Assembly (NCBI GenBank): GCA_002407775.1
Contig: DHOP01000099.1
Coordinates: 1 to 8,084 of the forward strand
Length of the DNA: 8,084 nucleotides
DNA from: Prevotella sp. UBA5387
GTDB lineage: Bacteria > Bacteroidota > Bacteroidia > Bacteroidales > Bacteroidaceae
Reading direction: 5' to 3'
Shown here: piece by piece, positions 1 through 5,821 of the stretch
Position numbering within the stretch: the first letter of the stretch is position 1
Layout of the letters: each line of letters starts with the position of its first letter
Notes under the pieces: generated by a model
Told to the model about the DNA's origin: nothing
What the model saw: only the letters and a program-made list of their open reading frames with translations
Databases searched by the model: none
Translations under genes and position numbers: made by a program

Positions 1-1670
1 CAGACCTTATTGATGTTTGGTTTGATAGTGGCTCTATGCCTTACGCTCAGCTCCATTTTCCATTTGAAGGCGAAATTGATGCTGAAGGATTAAAGTCAAC
101 AGGGAAATCCGAATTAGTTTATCGTGATGAGCTTATTCACAGTACTTACGAAGGAACCCCAGTAGCTCCTGCTTTCTTCCCTGCTGATTTCATCAATGAA
201 GGTGTAGATCAGACACGTGGATGGTTCTTTACACTTCATGCCATTGCCACAATGGTTTTCGATTCAGTTGCCTTCAAGAATGTCATATCATCAGGACTTG
301 TACTCGATGCAAAGGGTAACAAGATGAGCAAGCACGTAGGCAACGTGACCAATCCTTTTGAGATGATTGATAAGTATGGTGCAGATGCTGTACGATTCTA
401 TATGATGACCAACAACGAGCCCTGGGATAATCTTAAGTTTGATCCTAATGGAGTGGATGAAGTTCGTCGCAAGTTCTTTGGTACATTATATAATACTTAT
501 AGTTTCTTCGCACTCTATGCCAATGTCGATGGGTACGATCAAGAGAATAATTTGAGCAGTCTTACCATAGATAATAACGCTCTTACTGAGATTGATCGAT
601 GGATTCTGTCATGTCTAAACACCTTAATTCAAGGTGTAACTCATGAGCTTGACAACTACGATCCTACACGTGCTGGACGACTGATTGATAGCTTTGTAAA
701 TGATGATCTCAGTAATTGGTATGTGCGTCTAAACCGCAAACGTTTTTGGGGAAAAGAGATGAGCCAGGACAAACTAGCTGCATATAATACGCTTTACACT
801 TGTTTAATGACTGTGGCTAAGTTAGTTGCACCTTTAGCTCCTTTCTTTGCCGATCAACTCTATCATGATCTAGGTGGTAAGTTGAAATCGGTTCATCTAG
901 ACAAGTTCCCTCTTGCTTATGCTTCATGGATCGACAATGATTTGGAGCAACGCATGGCTCTAGCTCAGAAAATCACCTCTATGGTTTTAGCTCTCCGTCG
1001 TAAGGTTAATATCAGAGTTCGTCAACCGCTTCAGCAAATTATGATACCTGCTATTGATGAGAACCAGCAAAGGCAGATTGACGCAATGCAAGACCTTATC
1101 AAGAGTGAAGTTAATGTTAAGGAATTAAAGTTTGCAGAAGGAACTGGAATCCTTGTTAAGAAGGTGAAGTGTAACTTCCGTGTCATGGGTAAGAAATTCG
1201 GAAAGCTCATGAAGGGAGTGGCAGCGGTAATGGACTCACTTTCTCAAGAAGATATTGCATTGCTGGAAAAGCAAGGAGAATATAGCTTTGAGCTTGAAGG
1301 ACAACCTATCGTCGTTGAGACAACTGATGTTGAGATAATATCAGAAGATATTCCGGGATGGCTTGTAAGCAACGAGGGCAATGTGACTGTAGCCTTGGAA
1401 GTAGAGCTCACCGATGCTCTTCGACAGGAAGGAATGGCTCGTGAACTCATCAATCGCATTCAGAATTTGCGTAAGGAAACAGGTTTGGAGATAACTGACC
1501 GAATTCATGTTACCGTCTCTCCAAATGATGAAACAGATGTGGCTATTAAAGCATTCGGACAACTTATCAAGTCGCAAGTACTAGCAGACGACTTGAATAT
1601 CGCCGACAACGATGGTGAGGAGACAGAGATGGATGACTTCAAAGTGAATATCAAAATTAACAAAAGATAG
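1..1670 (+). CDS. ileS: Isoleucyl-tRNA synthetase, C-terminal part (5' end outside window)
   Basis: Class I aminoacyl-tRNA synthetase that charges tRNA-Ile in the cytoplasm. The reading frame is open from the window edge (first full codon at base 3), and the residues before the ATG at 36 (DLIDVWFDSGS) are conserved IleRS sequence, so that ATG is internal. Visible in order: the WFDSGSMPYAQ block, the RGWFF block (216-230), the KMSKH form of the KMSKS adenylate-binding loop (321-335), the helical anticodon-binding domain with NDDLSNWY and NRKRFWG (about 690-755), and a C-terminal extension ending with the conserved RQEGMARELINRIQNLRK region. The HIGH motif and editing domain lie upstream of the window. 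The block around KMSKH (FKNVISSGLVLD, KYGADAVRFY) resembles eukaryotic and type 2 IleRS more than the E. coli type. I see no C-terminal zinc-binding cysteine set. It is first in a same-strand block, and ileS next to lspA is also seen in proteobacteria. Confidence 0.97.
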   Translation, partial: DLIDVWFDSGSMPYAQLHFPFEGEIDAEGLKSTGKSELVYRDELIHSTYEGTPVAPAFFPADFINEGVDQTRGWFFTLHAIATMVFDSVAFKNVISSGLVLDAKGNKMSKHVGNVTNPFEMIDKYGADAVRFYMMTNNEPWDNLKFDPNGVDEVRRKFFGTLYNTYSFFALYANVDGYDQENNLSSLTIDNNALTEIDRWILSCLNTLIQGVTHELDNYDPTRAGRLIDSFVNDDLSNWYVRLNRKRFWGKEMSQDKLAAYNTLYTCLMTVAKLVAPLAPFFADQLYHDLGGKLKSVHLDKFPLAYASWIDNDLEQRMALAQKITSMVLALRRKVNIRVRQPLQQIMIPAIDENQQRQIDAMQDLIKSEVNVKELKFAEGTGILVKKVKCNFRVMGKKFGKLMKGVAAVMDSLSQEDIALLEKQGEYSFELEGQPIVVETTDVEIISEDIPGWLVSNEGNVTVALEVELTDALRQEGMARELINRIQNLRKETGLEITDRIHVTVSPNDETDVAIKAFGQLIKSQVLADDLNIADNDGEETEMDDFKVNIKINKR

Positions 1671-1744
1671 TTGAACTATAGGGTCTGTCTATGCGCTTTC
1701 CAATCAAAAGTATAAAGGACATACCTTCTTATTTGATTTAAGGA

Positions 1745-2128
1745 ATGGAGACAAAAACACGTTACTCCGATGCGGAGTTAGAAGAATTTCGTATCATTAT
1801 CAACGATAAGCTAAAGGTAGCTCGTGACATTTATAACGATGCCATGCGTAGATTGATGAATGCAGACAGTAATTCTGATGAGGATACGGCTCCTACTTAC
1901 AAGATTTTGGAAGAGGGAACTGAGGCCATGGAACGCGAGAACTTGATACAAATGGCCCAACGCCAACAAAAGTTCATTCAAGGTTTGGAAGCCGCTTTGA
2001 TGAGAATTCAGAACAAAACCTATGGCATTGACCGTGTTACGGGAGAGCTAATACCTAAGGAGCGTCTGCGTGTGGTTCCCCATGCAACCCTAAGTGTTGC
2101 TTCTAAGAATGCTCGTAAGAAATATTAG
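1745..2128 (+). CDS. TraR/DksA-like protein lacking zinc-finger cysteines
   Basis: Small acidic/helical protein of 127 aa that resembles the DksA/TraR family, whose members bind the RNA polymerase secondary channel. A long helical hairpin spans roughly residues 9-90. Its turn is acidic (DSNSDEDTAP, about 41-50), which is where DksA carries its catalytically important tip aspartates. The C-terminal part (93-121: YGID, TGELIPKERLRVVPHATLS) lines up with the DksA zinc-finger region, but the whole protein contains no cysteine. The first expected cysteine position holds Asp96. Bacteroidetes relatives I recall keep a single Cys there (YGIC). It is therefore probably folded without zinc. The AAGGA before the ATG abuts the start codon, so it is unlikely to work as a ribosome site, but the N-terminal sequence TRYSDAELEEFR supports this start. 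It lies 74 nt after ileS and 1 nt before lspA. The role in transcription control is inferred from family only. Confidence 0.88.
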   Translation: METKTRYSDAELEEFRIIINDKLKVARDIYNDAMRRLMNADSNSDEDTAPTYKILEEGTEAMERENLIQMAQRQQKFIQGLEAALMRIQNKTYGIDRVTGELIPKERLRVVPHATLSVASKNARKKY

Positions 2129-2129
2129 G

Positions 2130-2807
2130 ATGAGACGAGGCAAGGAATTTCTTACAGATGGCCGTATGGCATGGATGCTGGTTGTCGCCATTCTCGTCAT
2201 CGATCAGCTGATTAAGATTGAGGTCAAAACAACTATGTCTCTCGGTGAATCAATTCACATCACCGATTGGTTTTATATCTATTTTATTGAAAACAACGGC
2301 ATGGCTTATGGCATGACGTTCATCAATAAGCTTGCCCTTAGTGTTTTTCGCATTGTAGCCATCGGTTTAATCGGATGGTACATTTGGCATGTTGTGAAAC
2401 GAGGTGGGCGGACTCGTTATGTCATTTTTCTGTCAATGATAGCTGCCGGAGCTGCTGGCAACATCTTTGACTCTATGTTATATGGGCTCGTCTTTACTCC
2501 TTCGACTCCATATTCCATATCTTATTTTGTGCCATTCGGTTCCGGATATTCGGACTTCCTTATGGGTAAGGTGGTCGATATGTTTTATTTTCCCATTATT
2601 CAAACGACATGGCCAGATTGGGTTCCCATGTTTGGTGGCCAGGAATTTATTTTCTTCTCACCGATATTCAATTTTGCCGATGCTTGTATCACTTTAGGAG
2701 TTATCTGCTTACTGTTGTTTTGTCGTAAGGATTGGGAAGATATTGATGGCAAAAAAACTAAGAAAGAATCCAAAGATACCACTGTTAGTCAAGATGCTAA
2801 AGCATGA
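2130..2807 (+). CDS. lspA: Lipoprotein signal peptidase (signal peptidase II)
   Basis: Inner-membrane aspartyl protease that cleaves prolipoprotein signal peptides just before the lipid-modified cysteine. The protein is 225 aa from the ATG at 2130. Upstream in-frame ATGs at 2094 and 2109 would overlap the preceding gene and add a charged leader not typical of the family. Family marks: ID at residues 24-25 in the first membrane helix, ENNGMAYG (54-61), AAGAAGNIFD (105-114), then the two catalytic aspartates, Asp150 in GKVVDM and Asp184 in FNFADA. Four hydrophobic segments fall near 14-28, 66-86, 97-112 and 180-198. It is longer than E. coli LspA (164 aa): there is extra sequence between GNIFD and VVDM (about 115-146) and between VVDM and FNFAD (about 152-178), both facing the periplasm in the known topology, plus a lysine-rich cytoplasmic tail. 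Its stop overlaps the start of a lipoprotein gene, a natural substrate. Confidence 0.96.
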   Translation: MRRGKEFLTDGRMAWMLVVAILVIDQLIKIEVKTTMSLGESIHITDWFYIYFIENNGMAYGMTFINKLALSVFRIVAIGLIGWYIWHVVKRGGRTRYVIFLSMIAAGAAGNIFDSMLYGLVFTPSTPYSISYFVPFGSGYSDFLMGKVVDMFYFPIIQTTWPDWVPMFGGQEFIFFSPIFNFADACITLGVICLLLFCRKDWEDIDGKKTKKESKDTTVSQDAKA

Positions 2808-3721
2808 AAAGGATATGGATCATAGCAGTTTTCTTTTTGGCTTTTGTCTTTTCGGGGTTTGTTCAAAGCTGTAAGCCACAAACACCTTCGGAGTTTATTT
2901 CCGAGGGAGAAATGGAAGATATACTTTACGATTACCATTTGTCAGAAGCTCTTGCACGCGAAAACACTGACGCTTATGGCACTACATTAATTGCCTATCG
3001 TACGGCAGTGCTGAAGAAATATGGTGTGACGCAGGAAAAGTTCGATACATCGATGGTGTACTATATGCGCCATACAGATCGTCTTCATGCCATGTATGAG
3101 AGGATTGCCAAGCGAATGGAGGACAAGGCGCAGGAATATGGGTCTTCGGTTTCTTTGTCTGGAATGGGCAGAGTTACCGCAAACGGTGATACTGTTGATA
3201 TTTGGAAGGGACCCAAAAACATTGCGCTTATTCCCAATCAACCATTCAATATAGAGTCATTTTCATATAAAGCAGATTCTTCCTATCACAGAGGAGATTC
3301 TTTTATACTAACAATGACCAGCAATTTCATTTTCCAGGATGGTTCCAGAGATGGTATTGCTCAGCTAGTCGTCGTTTTTCAAAACGACAGTGTTGCTTCA
3401 AATGTTTTTCATATTTCTTCAGCATCTCAACAGACCGTTAGAGTTGATAATACAGATAGCTTGGGAATTAAGGAAATCAAGGGATTCTTTATGCTCAATA
3501 TGAATAATCAGGCCAACAGTTCGACAACTACTTTACATTTGATGACATTAGGCAACATCCACTTATATCGTTGTCATCCCCAATCAAAGAAGAAGCCATT
3601 TTCTCCCAAATCCGTTACGCCTCCACCTGATAGCATGCGTAAAAGCACCCAGCGCTTGCGTGAGACTACTGTGAAAGTGAGTAATGTGGATACGATGAAA
3701 TCTAGACCTATTCAAAAGTAA
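2804..3721 (+). CDS. DUF4296-domain lipoprotein
   Basis: Predicted lipoprotein of 305 aa, function unknown. The N-terminus is a type II signal peptide: Lys2-Arg3, a hydrophobic stretch 4-20, and a lipobox-like VQSC ending at Cys23, followed by Lys24. Residues about 28-110 are helical and match what I recall of the Bacteroidetes DUF4296 domain (SEGEMEDILYDYHLSEALA at 33-51). Residues about 130-260 look beta-rich with alternating hydrophobic positions, and the last ~45 residues are Lys/Pro/Thr-rich and probably disordered. The ATG overlaps the lspA stop by four bases (ATGA), so translational coupling to LspA is likely. No Asp or Glu follows Cys23 directly, but rules for surface export in Bacteroidetes differ from E. 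coli, so its final leaflet cannot be called. Same-strand placement after ileS and lspA suggests envelope housekeeping rather than an accessory role. Confidence 0.88.
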   Translation: MKRIWIIAVFFLAFVFSGFVQSCKPQTPSEFISEGEMEDILYDYHLSEALARENTDAYGTTLIAYRTAVLKKYGVTQEKFDTSMVYYMRHTDRLHAMYERIAKRMEDKAQEYGSSVSLSGMGRVTANGDTVDIWKGPKNIALIPNQPFNIESFSYKADSSYHRGDSFILTMTSNFIFQDGSRDGIAQLVVVFQNDSVASNVFHISSASQQTVRVDNTDSLGIKEIKGFFMLNMNNQANSSTTTLHLMTLGNIHLYRCHPQSKKKPFSPKSVTPPPDSMRKSTQRLRETTVKVSNVDTMKSRPIQK

Positions 3722-3763
3722 TTGAAAAGCAACTTAATTTATACTACTCAAATTCTTTATTAT

Positions 3764-5398
3764 ATGAAGAGGAACCTACTTACTACCGCCTTACTCATGG
3801 CGGCATCAGCAACCTTCGCATGCACTAATTTTATTGTGGGCAAGCAGGCATCTACTGATGGTTCGGTATTGTGTACATACAATGCCGATGACTATGGACT
3901 ATTCATTAATCTGTGTCATTATCCTGCTGCTAAGCATGCCAAGGGCGAAATGCGTGATATTGTTGATTGGGATACTCAGAAATATATTGGAAAGATTCCC
4001 GAGGCACCTGAGACCTACAATGTTATTGGCAACATCAACGAATATCAGGTTACCGTTGGCGAGACGACCTATGGTGGGCGCGAGGAAATGGTCGATCCTT
4101 CTGGAGGCATTGATTATGGATCATTAATTTACCTTGGTTTGCAGAGGTCGAAGACAGCAAGAGAAGCCATCAAAGTAATGACTTCACTTGCCGAGACATA
4201 TGGTTATTGTTCCGAAGGTGAGACATTTACGCTCTGTGATCCTAATGAGGCATGGATTATGGAGATGCAAGGCAAAGGTCCCGGATCAAAGGGAGTTGTT
4301 TGGGTAGCTGTTCGTATACCTGACAATGCGATCTCTGGTCATGCTAACCAAAGCCGCATCGGCAAGTTTGACATGAAGGACAAATTCAATGTACTCTACT
4401 CGAAAGACGTCATAAAATATGCCCGCAAAATGGGATGGTATGAGGGTAAAGATGTTGACTTTAATTGGAAGATGACATATGCTAAGCCTGACTTTTCAGG
4501 ACGACGCATTTGCGACGCACGAGTTTGGTCTTTTTTCAATCGTTTTGTAAAAGGCATGGATCGTTATCTGCCTTGGGCTCTTGGAAAGGACGACAATGCA
4601 GAGGATATGCCTCTTTGGGTCATTCCCGACCATAAGCTTACTGTTCAAGACTTGGAAGGAGCGATGCGCGACCACTATGAGGGCACGCCTATGGCTATCG
4701 ATAGCTCTGATATCGGTGGAGGAATATGGCAAATGCCTTATCGTCCAACACCTTTATACTATGAAGTTGATGGTAAGAAATATTTCAACGAACGCCCTAC
4801 AAGTACCCAACAAACAGGATTTAGCTATGTAGCGCAGATGCGCAGCTGGCTTCCACGTCAGATCGGTGGCGTTTTGTGGTTTGGCAATGACGATGGAAAC
4901 ATGGTAGCCTATACGCCCATCTATTGTGGCAACACTGTGCAACCAAAGTGCTATAACACACCGGGTGCAGATGCCGTAACCTTTTCTATGGACAACGCGT
5001 TTTGGGTTTGCAACTGGGTGAGCAATATGGTTTATCCACGTTATTCAATGCTTTTCCCAAGCTTGAAATCTGTACGTGACTCATTGGAGCAGAGTTATTT
5101 TGCTCGTCAGAAGTCTGTTGAGGACAAAGCCTTGGCTCTTTATGCTGATGATCAGCAAGCTGCCCTCAAGTATCTTAACGATTATAGTAATGAGACAGCC
5201 CAGAATATGTTATCTCGTTGGAAGCAACTTGCTACATATCTTATCGTGAAATACAATGATATGGTAATCAAACCTGAGGAGAACGGGCATTTTAAGCGCA
5301 CTCCTGAGGGTATTGGCGAACGTCCAATTCGACCAGGTTATCCAGATTCTTTCCGAAAGAAGTTGGTTAATGAAGCTGGGGCTCGTTATGCTCAATAG
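3764..5398 (+). CDS. Secreted C69-family dipeptidase (Ntn hydrolase)
   Basis: Peptidase family C69 (PepD-like) dipeptidase of 544 aa, expected to hydrolyse dipeptides in the periplasm or outside the cell. I chose the ATG at 3764 because it begins a clear signal peptide (MKRN, then a hydrophobic stretch 5-18); the frame extends back to a TTG at 3722, but that leader is not signal-like. Cys20, in FACTNFIVGKQASTDGS, is at the position of the family's N-terminal nucleophile, and cleavage after Ala19 would expose it. Other family-like blocks are DPSGGIDYGSLIYLGLQRS (111-129), the LCDPNEAWIME stretch (157-167), GHANQSRIG (192-200), and TGFSYVAQMRSWLP with IGGVLWFGNDD (351-377). The C-terminal ~110 residues are helical. 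It follows the DUF4296 gene by 42 nt with no terminator or convincing promoter between, so it probably shares that transcript, which ends at the terminator at 5432-5467. The substrate range is not visible from sequence. Confidence 0.93.
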   Translation: MKRNLLTTALLMAASATFACTNFIVGKQASTDGSVLCTYNADDYGLFINLCHYPAAKHAKGEMRDIVDWDTQKYIGKIPEAPETYNVIGNINEYQVTVGETTYGGREEMVDPSGGIDYGSLIYLGLQRSKTAREAIKVMTSLAETYGYCSEGETFTLCDPNEAWIMEMQGKGPGSKGVVWVAVRIPDNAISGHANQSRIGKFDMKDKFNVLYSKDVIKYARKMGWYEGKDVDFNWKMTYAKPDFSGRRICDARVWSFFNRFVKGMDRYLPWALGKDDNAEDMPLWVIPDHKLTVQDLEGAMRDHYEGTPMAIDSSDIGGGIWQMPYRPTPLYYEVDGKKYFNERPTSTQQTGFSYVAQMRSWLPRQIGGVLWFGNDDGNMVAYTPIYCGNTVQPKCYNTPGADAVTFSMDNAFWVCNWVSNMVYPRYSMLFPSLKSVRDSLEQSYFARQKSVEDKALALYADDQQAALKYLNDYSNETAQNMLSRWKQLATYLIVKYNDMVIKPEENGHFKRTPEGIGERPIRPGYPDSFRKKLVNEAGARYAQ

Positions 5399-5431
5399 AC
5401 TATAATAGAATTTTGTTATTCACAAATTTAC

Positions 5432-5467
5432 CGTGGCTGAAAGTTAATCCTTTCAGTCACGTTTTTT
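5432..5467 (+). terminator. Intrinsic terminator after the dipeptidase gene
   Basis: A 12-bp stem with one G·U pair (arms 5432-5443 and 5450-5461), a 6-nt loop (TTAATC), then six T residues at 5462-5467. It sits 33 nt after the dipeptidase stop and should end the ileS-to-dipeptidase transcript. Confidence 0.92.
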
Positions 5468-5490
5468 GTATGCCTTAATGTAAACATATT

Positions 5491-5549
5491 GACGGCACTA
5501 GGGGTTAAGCATCCATATGGCACTGCCGTTACTAAACCGCGGTGCCGTT
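5491..5549. repeat. Cluster of ACGGCA/TGCCGT repeats with competing hairpins
   Basis: Three copies of one short motif lie within 59 nt: ACGGCAC at 5492-5498, and its inverse TGCCGT at 5524-5529 and 5543-5548. The two inverse copies are also an 8-nt direct repeat (TGCCGTTA, 19 nt apart). The first copy can pair with either later copy. With the distal one it makes 7 bp plus a 4-bp GGTT/AACC stem (5503-5506 with 5535-5538). With the proximal one it makes 6 bp. A CCATATGG palindrome lies at 5513-5520. No T-tract follows on either strand, so this is not a terminator. It could be a dispersed repeat, a protein-binding region or a remnant; the sequence alone does not decide. Confidence 0.6.
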
Positions 5550-5781
5550 AAAATCCAGCCATTTCGCGATAGGGTAAAGGCTTCGTCATCATTTGGCACT
5601 AATTCAAGCAACCTCTACATTTAAGATTTACTTTGGCTAGGCATTTTGTGGAAATGATTGCTATAATCCTTCACTATGATTAGCTTCTAAAAAATGCTTG
5701 TAAATTCCATAACAATTGTCCTATTGCAAAAATTGGAAAGCATTTGATACATTTAGGCAAGTCATATAACGAATAAATGAT
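5550..5781. other. Non-coding spacer upstream of the esterase gene
   Basis: No credible gene is visible on either strand: stop codons are frequent and the only small ATG frame noted (from 5694, 17 codons) has no supporting signal. It contains an 8-bp inverted repeat, AAATGCTT at 5692-5699 and AAGCATTT at 5738-5745, with TTCC/GGAA inside it. This could be an operator or chance in AT-rich DNA. A GGCACTA at 5595-5601 repeats the one at 5494-5500. Confidence 0.5.
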
Positions 5782-5789
5782 TATTTTTG
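5782..5789 (+). promoter_or_regulatory. Probable Bacteroidetes -7 promoter element for the esterase gene
   Basis: TATTTTTG matches the Bacteroidetes primary sigma -7 consensus TAnnTTTG exactly. It lies 32 nt before the ATG at 5822, giving an A/T-rich leader of about 25 nt with no Shine-Dalgarno, as is common in this phylum. A good -33 TTTG is not seen at the usual ~20-nt spacing; the nearest TTTAG (5752-5756) is too far. The promoter may therefore be weak or need an activator. Confidence 0.45.
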
Positions 5790-5821
5790 CAATGTAAAAT
5801 GTCACATATTCTATAAACAAC

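Noticed and set aside
36..38. ATG at 36 as the ileS start
   Set aside because: The frame is open to the window edge and the upstream codons encode conserved IleRS residues (VWFDSGS), so the gene begins outside the window.
1244..1577. Two minus-strand open frames inside ileS
   Set aside because: They are antisense to conserved IleRS coding sequence and show low-complexity Ser/Thr-rich or unrelated translations.
2094..2129. Upstream start for lspA overlapping the DksA-like gene
   Set aside because: It would overlap the preceding gene by 35 nt and add a charged leader; the ATG at 2130 gives the usual short N-terminus.
3722..3763. TTG start extending the dipeptidase by 14 residues
   Set aside because: The extension would bury the clear signal peptide that begins at the ATG at 3764.
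5694..5747. 17-codon ATG frame in the spacer before the esterase
   Set aside because: It is very short, has no ribosome site and no promoter, and overlaps the inverted repeat.
5399..5821. CRISPR array, riboswitch or insertion sequence in the long spacer
   Set aside because: The repeats are too short and irregularly spaced for CRISPR, no transposase fragment is visible, and I recognise no riboswitch core.
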